Part shown: positions 1 to 6,071 of the stretch, piece after piece
Layout: each line of letters begins with the position of its first letter
Numbering within the stretch: the stretch's first letter is position 1
Assembly (NCBI GenBank): GCA_014804495.1
Contig: JAAUZS010000087.1
Coordinates: forward strand, 1 to 7,145
Length of the DNA stretch: 7,145 nucleotides
From: Lachnospiraceae bacterium
Lineage (GTDB): Bacteria > Bacillota > Clostridia > Lachnospirales > Lachnospiraceae
Direction: 5' to 3'
Position numbers and translations under genes: made by a program
The notes under the pieces: model-generated
Seen by the model: the letters and a program-made list of their open reading frames with translations, nothing else
What the model was told of the DNA's origin: nothing
Database searches by the model: none

Positions 1-458
1 TAAAGTTTTTCGATATACTCCGCTTTATTAAGTGCGTCGCCTATATCCGAGGATTCCAGAAGTAGTTGCAGATAGGTAACATCACCCTGCTCATACATAA
101 ACTTTATTCTAATCTTCATGGTCTCATACTGCGCATCCTTTGTTTCTACCGCCATATCATAATCCGCCTGTGTCTGCGCAATTTCTTCCTCTTTATTGCT
201 GATTTCGTCTTCAATAAGATTTATATCGGTAAGCAGGCTCACAATTTCTGCATCCAGTTCTTCAATTTCACTCCCAATATCAGCCTGTGCGCCTTTATAA
301 TCGGCAATCTGTTCGTTTACTTCCTTTAAAAGTTCTTCATTCTTTTCCTTATCTTTTTGTATATCAGAAATAGTGGTAGCATCCGCCGATTCTACCACTA
401 CAGCAAGCATAAGCAAAACTATCATAATACTTACAAATCTTTTTAATCCGTTTTTCAT
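1..458 (-). CDS. PcsB-like exported coiled-coil protein, N-terminal part (cut by window edge)
   Basis: Only the first 152 residues are in the window; the reading frame is open to base 1. Residues 1-27 form a Sec signal peptide: basic KNGLKR, a hydrophobic stretch IMIVLLMLAVVV, and a likely cleavage after SADA. Residues 30-118 are a charged heptad-like helix rich in Glu, Lys, Asp and Ile, followed by MYEQGDVTYLQLLLESSD at about 121-138. That stretch matches the coiled-coil domain of PcsB/EnvC-type proteins, which in this family precedes an M23 peptidase, CHAP or NlpC/P60 domain and acts in cell-wall cleavage at division. The catalytic part is outside the window, so its type is unknown. I chose the ATG at 458 because GAAGG lies 5 nt upstream; an in-frame ATG at 470 has no clear ribosome binding site. 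The gene follows asnS by 54 nt in the same direction. An internal 9-bp inverted repeat lies at 371-400. Confidence 0.8.
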   Translation of the reverse strand, partial: MKNGLKRFVSIMIVLLMLAVVVESADATTISDIQKDKEKNEELLKEVNEQIADYKGAQADIGSEIEELDAEIVSLLTDINLIEDEISNKEEEIAQTQADYDMAVETKDAQYETMKIRIKFMYEQGDVTYLQLLLESSDIGDALNKAEYIEKL

Positions 459-489
459 ATGTGCCTTCATTCTGATGTCTTGTTGCAGA

Positions 490-507
490 TGAAAAATTTA
501 TTTTTCA
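490..507. repeat. AT-rich inverted repeat downstream of asnS
   Basis: TGAAAAAT and ATTTTTCA are perfect 8-bp arms separated by TT. It lies just after the tandem TAA stop codons of asnS (510-515) and before the next minus-strand gene. In RNA it would form a stem of mostly A-U pairs; it lacks a GC-rich stem and a trailing U-run, so it would be a poor terminator. Its arms are the core of the larger inverted repeat at 1969-1995 on the other side of asnS. Confidence 0.5.
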
Positions 508-512
508 CCTTA

Positions 513-1904
513 TTATAGTTCGCAGTTCTTAACCGTTCTTGGGAATGGAACTACGTCTCTGATATTTCCCATACCGGTCAGGTACATTACGCATCTTTCA
601 AAACCAAGTCCGAATCCTGCATGTCTTGCAGAACCATACTTACGCAAATCCAGATAGAACTGATAATCTTCTTTGTTAAGACCCAGCTCGTCCATTCTGT
701 TTTCCAGAGTCTTTAAATCATCCTCTCTCTGGCTGCCGCCGATTATCTCACCGATTCCGGGCACCAGACAATCCATAGCCGCCACTGTCTTTCCGTCCTC
801 GTTCAGCTTCATATAAAAAGCTTTTATTTCCTTCGGATAGTCTGTTACAAATACCGGGCGCTTGAACTCTTTTTCAGTCAGATATCGCTCGTGCTCTGTC
901 TGCAAATCGCAGCCCCATGATACCTTATATTCAAATTCATCATTGTGCTTCTCCAGAATCTTTATTGCCTCGGTATAGGTCACGTGTCCGAAATCCGAAT
1001 TCAATACGTGCTGCAGTCTCTCAATCAAACCCTTGTCCACGAACTGATTAAAGAAGTTCATTTCTTCCGGTGCATTCTCAAGTACATATCGAATTATGTG
1101 TTTCAGCATGGACTCCGCCAGAATCATATCGTCCGTAAGGTCTGCAAACGCAATTTCAGGCTCAATCATCCAGAACTCCGCCGCATGTCTTGTAGTATTG
1201 GAATTCTCTGCGCGGAATGTCGGTCCGAAGGTATACACATTTTTAAAAGCAAATGCATATGTCTCCACATTTAATTGACCGCTGACTGTCAGGCTGGTTG
1301 GTTTGCCGAAGAAGTCCTGACTGTAATCTACGCTGCCGTCTTCGGTCTTGGGAGTATCATCCAGATTAAGCGTTGTAACCTGAAACATTTCTCCAGCGCC
1401 TTCACAGTCGCTGCTCGTGATAAGCGGCGTGTGTACGTAAACAAAACCTCTCTCCTGGAAAAAGGTATGAATCGCATATGCAATCATGGAACGTACACGG
1501 AAGACCGCCTGAAAGGTATTGGTTCTTGGTCTTAAATGAGAAATGGTTCTCAAATATTCAAAGGTATGACGTTTTTTCTGCAACGGATAATCCGAAGTAG
1601 ATTCGCCTTCAACCATAATCTCTTCCGCCTGCATTTCAAAAGGCTGCTTTGCCTGTGGCGTTGCAACAATTTTTCCTCTCGCCACAATTGCAGAGCCTAC
1701 ATTCAATCCCGATATTGTTTCAAAATTTTCAAGTTTGTCGCTGTATACAATCTGCAATGTTTCAAAGAAAGTACCATCATTAACCACAATGAATCCAAAT
1801 GTTTTGGAATCCCTGATACTCCTTACCCAGCCTCCTACTGTTACTTCCTTATCAATATACGCTTCCCTGTTGCGATATAAATCCTTTACATCCGTCAATT
1901 CCAT
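513..1904 (-). CDS. asnS: Asparaginyl-tRNA synthetase (AsnRS)
   Basis: A cytoplasmic class IIb aminoacyl-tRNA synthetase that activates asparagine with ATP and charges tRNA-Asn. The 463 residues match the usual bacterial AsnRS length. An OB-fold anticodon-binding domain covers about residues 15-105 ([19 protein letters not shown] near the start). The catalytic core follows, with motif 1 around 140-160 ending in VHTPLIT, motif 2 at about 230-250 ([11 protein letters not shown] then EFWMIEPE), and motif 3 at the C-terminus ([13 protein letters not shown], then [11 protein letters not shown]). The [10 protein letters not shown] loop favours AsnRS over AspRS. The start is the ATG at 1904, with AAGGAG 6 nt upstream; extending to a TTG at 1922 would place that Shine-Dalgarno inside the coding region. 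It lies 90 nt after a folding-factor lipoprotein gene and ends in tandem TAA codons. No T-box leader is visible upstream, although T-boxes are common for tRNA synthetase genes in this phylum. Confidence 0.97.
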   Translation of the reverse strand: MELTDVKDLYRNREAYIDKEVTVGGWVRSIRDSKTFGFIVVNDGTFFETLQIVYSDKLENFETISGLNVGSAIVARGKIVATPQAKQPFEMQAEEIMVEGESTSDYPLQKKRHTFEYLRTISHLRPRTNTFQAVFRVRSMIAYAIHTFFQERGFVYVHTPLITSSDCEGAGEMFQVTTLNLDDTPKTEDGSVDYSQDFFGKPTSLTVSGQLNVETYAFAFKNVYTFGPTFRAENSNTTRHAAEFWMIEPEIAFADLTDDMILAESMLKHIIRYVLENAPEEMNFFNQFVDKGLIERLQHVLNSDFGHVTYTEAIKILEKHNDEFEYKVSWGCDLQTEHERYLTEKEFKRPVFVTDYPKEIKAFYMKLNEDGKTVAAMDCLVPGIGEIIGGSQREDDLKTLENRMDELGLNKEDYQFYLDLRKYGSARHAGFGLGFERCVMYLTGMGNIRDVVPFPRTVKNCEL

Positions 1905-1925
1905 TTTAATCTCCTTTCTCAACCT

Positions 1926-1968
1926 GCGAGTTTGGTCAGCGCCAGAAGCGCTTTAGAACTAAACTTGC
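1926..1968 (-). other. Extended hairpin in the asnS upstream region
   Basis: Read on the minus strand, GCAAGTTTAG pairs with CCAAACTCGC (8 of 10 positions), enclosing a perfect inner stem AGCGC-TTCTG-GCGCT (1938-1952). The structure ends about 10 nt before the AAGGAG of asnS. No U-run follows, so it does not look like an intrinsic terminator. It directly abuts the AT-rich inverted repeat at 1969-1995, and together they look like one two-hairpin unit. The function is unknown; a dispersed intergenic repeat or a leader or processing element are both possible. Confidence 0.5.
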
Positions 1969-1995
1969 AATTGAAAAATCTTTGATTTTTCAATT
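1969..1995. repeat. Perfect 12-bp inverted repeat at the end of the PPIase gene
   Basis: AATTGAAAAATC and GATTTTTCAATT are perfect 12-bp arms around a 3-nt loop. The right-hand end overlaps the last base of the PPIase stop codon (TAA at 1997-1995). As RNA it is a stable but AU-rich stem. On the minus strand GCAAG follows rather than a U-run, so a terminator role is doubtful. The GAAAAAT core recurs in the inverted repeat at 490-507. Confidence 0.65.
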
Positions 1996-3065
1996 TATTC
2001 GTTTGTAATAACTGCATTCTCAACCAAAAATTCTACCACTTTGTCGGCCAACATATACTCACGGAACGTTTCTTTTTCCACTTGCTCCTTAAATTCTTCT
2101 ACGGACGCATATCCAAATTCAGCCGCGTTTTCCTCCATTGCCTGATTGAGTTCTTCATCTGACATATTCAGTCCTTCTGCATCCGCTATCGCCTGAAACA
2201 TTATATACTGCTGCGCCGATGTTGTGGCGCTTTCCATGAACGCCTCCGTATATACCGACTCAGTCATAAAATAATTATTATACATATAAGTTGCCAAATC
2301 CATGCCATATAACAAAGCCTGCTGAGTCATTCCATCTACGAGCATATCATAGTAACGGTCTACCATCTTCTCCGGAGGGTCTTTAAATATACAATTCGCC
2401 ATAATGGCATTCGTGATATCACTTCTGAGCGTCTGATTGTACGACTCCATTGCATTATTGTAGAATGATTCATACAAATAATCCCGGAGTTCATCCGGCG
2501 TACTGCATTCTCCTATACCCGTCTCCTGCACTATCTCATCCGTAAGCTCTGGCAGTTCTACAATTGATATGCCGTTAATTGTCACTTCAAATGATACCTC
2601 TACACCCGCCAAATCCGGATTAGGTTCGTAATCATTGGGAAAAGCAAGGTCTATTGTTACCGTTTCGCCAACGCTTGCACCAATAAGCCCATCTTCAAAT
2701 CCCGGAATGAATCTGCCGGAACCGATCGTCAGACTGTCACCCTGCGCCGAGCCGTTTTCAAATGGTGTGCCATCCCTGTAACCGGTATAGTCGATATTGA
2801 CTGTATCGCCTTCCTCTACCACTGTTCTGTCTGTAACTTCTGTTGTAACCGCTTTAGGCGCCAAAATATAATTCTCAATATAGTAGTCTACAGTTTCATC
2901 CGTCACATCAGGAAGTGTCTCTGTCACCTCAATTCCTTTGTATTCTCCGAGCGTAACATATTTGGATGCGTCTATTCCACTTAAATAAGCATTATCCTTT
3001 CCGCACCCGGATAACATGCCCATCAGCAGCACTGCCGCTGCCAATATTGCAATTTTCTTTTTCAT
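1995..3065 (-). CDS. Trigger-factor-like FKBP-type peptidyl-prolyl isomerase lipoprotein
   Basis: Predicted extracytoplasmic folding factor of 356 residues. Residues 1-20 are a lipoprotein signal peptide with lipobox LSGC, making Cys21 the lipidated residue. An FKBP-type PPIase domain spans about 83-166, with the hallmarks GDTVNIDYTGYRDGTPFENG, FIPGFEDGLIG and VGETVTIDLAFPNDY. From about 170 onward a mostly helical region, beginning ELTDEIVQ and continuing with DELRDYLYESF, resembles the C-terminal arm domain of trigger factor. The N-terminal ribosome-binding domain of true trigger factor is absent and replaced by the lipoprotein anchor, so the protein should act outside the membrane. That role is inference from the domains. 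AAGGAG lies 3 nt before the ATG. It is divergent from the plus-strand gene at 3244 and is followed, 90 nt later, by asnS in the same direction. Database names could be trigger factor or FKBP-type PPIase. Confidence 0.9.
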   Translation of the reverse strand: MKKKIAILAAAVLLMGMLSGCGKDNAYLSGIDASKYVTLGEYKGIEVTETLPDVTDETVDYYIENYILAPKAVTTEVTDRTVVEEGDTVNIDYTGYRDGTPFENGSAQGDSLTIGSGRFIPGFEDGLIGASVGETVTIDLAFPNDYEPNPDLAGVEVSFEVTINGISIVELPELTDEIVQETGIGECSTPDELRDYLYESFYNNAMESYNQTLRSDITNAIMANCIFKDPPEKMVDRYYDMLVDGMTQQALLYGMDLATYMYNNYFMTESVYTEAFMESATTSAQQYIMFQAIADAEGLNMSDEELNQAMEENAAEFGYASVEEFKEQVEKETFREYMLADKVVEFLVENAVITNE

Positions 3066-3088
3066 AATCTCCTTGCCTTTCTGCTATT

Positions 3089-3117
3089 ATTATAAACTAT
3101 ATTAGAATATATCATAA
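3089..3117 (-). promoter_or_regulatory. Possible promoter of the PPIase lipoprotein gene
   Basis: A perfect TATAAT -10 box lies on the minus strand at 3094-3089, about 24 nt before the start codon. At 17-bp spacing the -35 position holds TTATGA, which matches TTGACA only partly. The surrounding DNA is very AT-rich, so the -10 match alone is modest evidence. The position, between divergent genes, fits. Confidence 0.35.
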
Positions 3118-3183
3118 ATTCGGACTACTTAAAAGAGTTTCTTTATAAAAAATCCTTTAAGGAAAAAATCCCACTTCTTTCCC

Positions 3184-3212
3184 TTGCCTAATATCAAAAT
3201 CAATGCTAAAAT
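3184..3212 (+). promoter_or_regulatory. Sigma-A promoter for the plus-strand membrane protein gene
   Basis: TTGCCT (3184-3189) and TAAAAT (3207-3212) are separated by exactly 17 bp, with a TGC extended -10 just before the -10 box. Transcription would start near 3219, giving a leader of about 25 nt before the ATG at 3244. The TTG of the -35 box is in frame with the gene and could be mistaken for its start codon. Confidence 0.65.
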
Positions 3213-3243
3213 ATGGATTAAACAGCAAATTGGAGGTATCAGC

Positions 3244-3720
3244 ATGAGTACACCGGTAAAAGTAATATTGGGCATTTTGATTTTCGTGATTATTGCTCTG
3301 GTAGTTTTATACTTTTTGGGCAGAAATTTACAAAAGAAGCAGTCGGCACAGCAGGCTCAGATAGAGGCCATGAAACAGACTGTTTCCATGCTTATTATAG
3401 ATAAGAAACGGATGAAAATAAAAGATTCGGGGCTGCCGCAGGCAGTTATTGCACAGACGCCTAAGATGCTAAGGAATTCCAAGTTACCTATTGTAAAAGC
3501 AAAAGTCGGTCCGCAGGTTATGTCCTTAATCGCAGACGATAAGATTTTCGATTCCATTCCTGTGAAAAAAGAAGTAAAGGCTGTTGTCAGCGGCATATAT
3601 ATCACTGATGTAAAGGGACTTCATGGCAAACAGGCACCTGTAGAAACAAAGAAAAAAGGCTTCTTCAAACGGGCTCTTGAGAAAGCTCAGGAAAAAGCCG
3701 GTGCAACACCTTTAAAATAA
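3244..3720 (+). CDS. Membrane-anchored basic protein of unknown function (158 aa)
   Basis: I do not recognise this protein. Residues 6-26 form one hydrophobic helix (VKVILGILIFVIIALVVLYF), followed by Arg27, Lys31 and Lys32, which suggests the C-terminal part is cytoplasmic. Residues 28-47 are a Gln/Ala/Lys-rich, coiled-coil-like helix. A compact region from about 48 to 128 follows, containing IIDKKRMKIKDSGLPQAVI and, near its end, VSGIYITDVKGLHG. The tail (135-158) is Lys-rich. The ATG at 3244 is chosen because GGAGG lies 7 nt upstream and a 17-bp-spaced promoter ends 31 nt upstream; extending to a TTG at 3184 would put the promoter inside the gene. It is the only plus-strand gene here, monocistronic within the window, divergent from the PPIase gene and convergent with the DUF1934 gene 6 nt away. 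The reading frame and signals make it a real gene; its role is unknown. Confidence 0.85.
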   Translation: MSTPVKVILGILIFVIIALVVLYFLGRNLQKKQSAQQAQIEAMKQTVSMLIIDKKRMKIKDSGLPQAVIAQTPKMLRNSKLPIVKAKVGPQVMSLIADDKIFDSIPVKKEVKAVVSGIYITDVKGLHGKQAPVETKKKGFFKRALEKAQEKAGATPLK

Positions 3721-3733
3721 AAATTATTATTTT
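3714..3733. terminator. Weak bidirectional AT hairpin between convergent genes
   Basis: AAAATAA and TTATTTT form 7-bp arms around a 6-nt loop, overlapping the stop codons of both convergent genes. The stem is only A-T pairs, so it would be a weak terminator. A small GGTG-CAA-CACC hairpin (3700-3710) followed by TTT lies just inside the plus-strand gene. No better terminator is visible at this convergent junction. Confidence 0.25.
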
Positions 3734-4152
3734 GAACGAATATCAATGATTATTTTACAGTCAGCGTAATATTCATAATTCATATCCAATACATACTCCA
3801 CATCCACCACTATCCTGTCGGATTCTTGTGAGATGTGGATTTTTTTCGTATCAATTCCAAGAACAATATTTCCATATGGAATTACATAGTTTGTCAGGTT
3901 TTTCTTGTCTTCTTCAAAAACCATGCGCACATTTATCGGTCCGCTCTTGGTAAGTTCCATAAAATGTTCACCAAACTTGACTTTATTCTTTACGGGCTTA
4001 TCAAGGCCTTCCATCATTTCATCATAAATCAGAAAGTGTCTGCCGTTCTTCTCATAATATGTTCCTTCTGCCACTGTCTCAATTTCTTCCTCATCCGTCT
4101 CGTTTTTACCATGCTGACAGCTGTGCAGATATATAAGTACGTCTTTTGTCAC
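3727..4152 (-). CDS. DUF1934 (YwiB-type) beta-barrel protein
   Basis: A 141-residue cytoplasmic protein of the DUF1934 family, related to Bacillus YwiB and thought to adopt a calycin-like beta-barrel. Visible family features are the N-terminal DVLIYLHSCQHG, then ETVAEGTYYEKNGRHFLIYDEMMEG, a central NVRMVFEEDKKN, the conserved VIPYGNIVLGIDTKKI and the terminal DCKIIIDI strand. There is no signal peptide or membrane segment. The biochemical function of the family is not established. The start is a GTG at 4152 with GGAG 5 nt upstream; no in-frame ATG gives a full-length domain. The gene follows murI by 39 nt in the same direction, so it is probably the last gene of that operon. It ends 6 nt from a convergent gene. 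Alternating hydrophobic strands throughout support a beta structure. Confidence 0.88.
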   Translation of the reverse strand: MTKDVLIYLHSCQHGKNETDEEEIETVAEGTYYEKNGRHFLIYDEMMEGLDKPVKNKVKFGEHFMELTKSGPINVRMVFEEDKKNLTNYVIPYGNIVLGIDTKKIHISQESDRIVVDVEYVLDMNYEYYADCKIIIDIRSK

Positions 4153-4191
4153 CTTAACTCCATATCCTTTCCCAATCCGATGTTATCTGCA

Positions 4192-5025
4192 TTAGAATTC
4201 TTCAATATTTATGACTTTAGCAGAAAGAATTCCATACGGAATTATGGAATTGGCAAACTTTATAAACTTATCCGCCGTATCACTGACGAAGAAACGATAG
4301 AGTTCCGTACCAAGCCCGGGTCTTTTCTCACTCTCCAACCCTTCTTTATGTAAAAGTTCTTTCAGTTCATGTGCCGTCTCATAAGCCGGATTTACTAATG
4401 TAACCTTATCCCCCATAATCCTGCCGACCGTAGAACGAATCAGTGGGTAATGCGTACATCCAAGCACCAAGGTATCAATACCTATATCGATAAGCTCAGA
4501 CAAATACCTTCTTGCTATTTCATCAGTTACCGGATCCTCCCACAGTCCTTCTTCCACAAGCGGCACAAAAAGCGGGCACGCCTTGCCGACAACATTGACA
4601 CTATTGTCATTTTCTTTTATGTATCTGTTATATATTCCGCTTCCGATTGTTGCTTCTGTTGCAATAACACCGACTTTTCCGTTATGCGTAGCTTCAATTG
4701 CCGCATGCGCTCCCGGTTTTACCACGTCTATCATCGGAAGCTCTACCTCTTTTTCCAGTTCTCCCAGTGCGCATGCACTTGCAGTATTGCAGGCAACTAC
4801 GATTGCTTTGACTTCCTGCGTCTGTAAGAATCTCACAATCTGTCTTGAGAATCTCGTTACAGTCTCCGGTGATTTACTTCCGTAAGGCACTCTGGCCGTG
4901 TCTCCAAAATATACAATTCTCTCATTGGGCAGTTGGCGCATGATCTCCCTTGCCACCGTCAAACCGCCCACACCCGAATCGAAAACGCCAATCGGTGCGT
5001 TGCATAATGACTCATTCTTTTTCAT
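4192..5025 (-). CDS. murI: Glutamate racemase
   Basis: Cofactor-independent cytoplasmic enzyme that interconverts L- and D-glutamate, supplying D-glutamate for the peptidoglycan stem peptide. The family motifs are all present in the 277 residues: IGVFDSGVGGLTV (12-24), YFGDTARVPYGSKS (39-52), VACNTASA with catalytic Cys79, DVVKPGA, and LGCTHYPL with the second catalytic Cys190. I favour the ATG at 5025 because it overlaps the upstream stop codon as ATGA, the usual arrangement for translational coupling; GAAGAAG just upstream is a weak ribosome binding site. An in-frame ATG at 5040 would add five residues (MVEEE) and cannot be excluded. The gene follows a small membrane protein gene and precedes DUF1934. 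Nothing suggests inactivation: length and both active-site cysteines are intact. Confidence 0.96.
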   Translation of the reverse strand: MKKNESLCNAPIGVFDSGVGGLTVAREIMRQLPNERIVYFGDTARVPYGSKSPETVTRFSRQIVRFLQTQEVKAIVVACNTASACALGELEKEVELPMIDVVKPGAHAAIEATHNGKVGVIATEATIGSGIYNRYIKENDNSVNVVGKACPLFVPLVEEGLWEDPVTDEIARRYLSELIDIGIDTLVLGCTHYPLIRSTVGRIMGDKVTLVNPAYETAHELKELLHKEGLESEKRPGLGTELYRFFVSDTADKFIKFANSIIPYGILSAKVINIEEF

Positions 5026-5306
5026 TTCTTCTTCAACCATTCTAATATTCTGCTTTTTATAACAAGCCGGCCTTCATCTGAAAGCATAAGCTGACTAAGT
5101 ATTTCTTCTTCGGAGCAGTTTTCTTCCATTTCCTGCTCTTCGCACACTATCTCGTAGGTATCCTCCGGAAAACACAACTCAGGATAAAGCAGGAACCACC
5201 ATACAAAAGCAGATGTCACCGTAAATATTCCCATAGCTGCCGTCCTAAGATATTCTTTCCATTTGGAGCTGCGCTTTCTATTGATTTTTAAAAATTCTTC
5301 ATTCAT
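5022..5306 (-). CDS. Small single-span membrane protein of unknown function (94 aa)
   Basis: I do not recognise a family. The N-terminus is basic (Lys7, Arg10, Lys11, Arg12, Lys15, Lys17, Arg21) and should stay in the cytoplasm. One hydrophobic helix covers about 22-41 (TAAMGIFTVTSAFVWWFLL). An acidic stretch follows (about 48-69, with Cys45, Cys55 and Cys64), and then a helix with a basic end, RILEWLKKK. The topology would be N-in with an outside C-terminus of about 50 residues. AAGGAG lies 6 nt before the ATG, so translation is credible, but that site is the 3' arm of a strong hairpin at 5313-5351. The stop codon overlaps the murI start by ATGA, so the two are probably coupled. Placement between a GntR-type regulator and murI suggests an envelope-related role, which is inference only. 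Confidence 0.8.
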   Translation of the reverse strand: MNEEFLKINRKRSSKWKEYLRTAAMGIFTVTSAFVWWFLLYPELCFPEDTYEIVCEEQEMEENCSEEEILSQLMLSDEGRLVIKSRILEWLKKK

Positions 5307-5312
5307 CTTTTT

Positions 5313-5351
5313 CTCCTTACCGTCAGACTATTGCCTGACTTTAATAAGGAG
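5313..5351 (-). promoter_or_regulatory. Hairpin that sequesters a ribosome binding site
   Basis: Read on the minus strand, CTCCTTA (5351-5345) is perfectly complementary to TAAGGAG (5319-5313), which contains the Shine-Dalgarno of the 94-residue membrane protein gene. Two U-G pairs extend the stem; after an AAA bulge an inner stem GTCAG/CTGAC (5339-5335 with 5326-5322) plus one G-U pair closes on a loop of about 6 nt. The nearly continuous 39-nt hairpin hides the whole ribosome binding site. No U-run follows, so it is not a terminator. It lies 26 nt after the regulator stop codon. Regulation by ligand, protein, temperature or a translating ribosome upstream is possible; which one cannot be seen. 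Confidence 0.6.
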
Positions 5352-5377
5352 TTTTCCCGAAAGAATTGTATTTATGC

Positions 5378-6058
5378 TTACTTTTCTTTTTCCATATGAA
5401 TCTGTTTGATTATAGATTTTTCCTGATTATCAATATGCGCTCTGGCAGCCTGTGCTGCCTTCTCCTTGTCGTGATGAATGATACCTTCATATATCATTCT
5501 ATGTTCATCCACCAGATGATTATGCTGATTTTCATCCTTAATATATTCAAATCGGTATCTGTACATCTGTTGCGACAGATTATTTACCAGTTGAATCAGC
5601 CTTTTATTTCCCGCAGCGGCTACAATAATATCATGCAGCTTCACATCTGCCTCCGCCATAATTGTTGCATCCCCTGTTACCGTAGCCTTTTCAAATTCGT
5701 CACAGGCGCTTTTCAGTTGATTCTTCTCTTCCTCCGTAATCCTGTCGCATGCAAGTTCTGCGCATAGCGCATCCAATGCACGTCTGACCTCAAGTACATC
5801 TTTTAAATCCTTTTCCGTAATCTGCGCTACCTCAGCGCCCCGCCTCGGAACCATTATGACAAGCCCCTCTAACTCCAGCTTCCTCATAGCCTCTCTGATA
5901 GGCGTCCTGCTGACACCGAGCTGATTTGCCAGATGAATCTCCATCAGGCGTTCTCCCGGCTGCAGTTCCCCGGTCAGAATCGCTTTTCTGAGCGTATTAA
6001 ACACAACATCCCTCAAAGGAAGAAACTCATCCATATCAAGCTGAAGTCTAGCCCCCAT
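5378..6058 (-). CDS. GntR family transcriptional regulator, FadR/FCD subfamily
   Basis: A 226-residue DNA-binding regulator. The winged helix-turn-helix covers about 12-80, with the GntR signatures LRKAILTGELQPGERL, LANQLGVSRTPIREAMRKLE and the wing PRRGAEV. The FCD effector domain covers about 85-215 and keeps the metal- and ligand-binding pattern: Asp138 and His142 (DVKLH), His186 (DEHRMIY) and His208 (RAHID). Such domains usually bind metal plus a carboxylate, but the ligand here is unknown. AAAGGAGG lies 7 nt before the ATG and overlaps the stop codon of ispE, 13 nt away, so the genes are clearly cotranscribed. The neighbours make isoprenoid precursors and D-glutamate, so an envelope-linked regulon or simple autoregulation is plausible; the inverted repeat at the operon promoter (7017-7042) is a candidate target. 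The subfamily is confident, the specific regulon is not. Confidence 0.93.
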   Translation of the reverse strand: MGARLQLDMDEFLPLRDVVFNTLRKAILTGELQPGERLMEIHLANQLGVSRTPIREAMRKLELEGLVIMVPRRGAEVAQITEKDLKDVLEVRRALDALCAELACDRITEEEKNQLKSACDEFEKATVTGDATIMAEADVKLHDIIVAAAGNKRLIQLVNNLSQQMYRYRFEYIKDENQHNHLVDEHRMIYEGIIHHDKEKAAQAARAHIDNQEKSIIKQIHMEKEK

Positions 6059-6071
6059 ACACTTTCCTCCT

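Noticed and set aside
945..1880. Several plus-strand open frames opposite asnS.
   Set aside because: They lie antisense to a conserved gene, overlap one another, lack family features and have no matching promoter or ribosome binding site.
1905..1922. Extending asnS to a TTG start at 1922.
   Set aside because: This would place the AAGGAG ribosome binding site inside the coding sequence; the ATG at 1904 has ideal spacing and gives the normal family length.
1905..1994. A T-box leader upstream of asnS.
   Set aside because: The region is only 90 nt and lacks the conserved T-box sequence and a terminator/antiterminator pair.
3147..3171. A direct repeat AAAAAATCC 16 bp apart in the divergent intergenic region.
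   Set aside because: It is short and A-rich, with no clear relation to either promoter, so it is probably chance.
3184..3243. An N-terminal extension of the plus-strand membrane protein to a TTG at 3184.
   Set aside because: The TTG is part of a -35 box with a -10 box 17 bp downstream, and GGAGG sits correctly before the ATG at 3244.
4149..4163. A four-codon reading frame (MELR, then TGA) overlapping the GTG start of the DUF1934 gene, as a possible leader peptide.
   Set aside because: The nearest purine-rich site is too close to its ATG, and so short a frame is easily accidental.
5026..5040. A murI start at the ATG at 5040.
   Set aside because: It is possible, but it overlaps the upstream gene by 19 nt without a clear ribosome binding site; the ATGA overlap at 5025 is the more usual coupled arrangement.
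5332..5340. The 9-mer TGCCTGACT occurs here and again at 7109-7117.
   Set aside because: Many shared 9-mers are expected by chance in 7 kb, and the two contexts differ.
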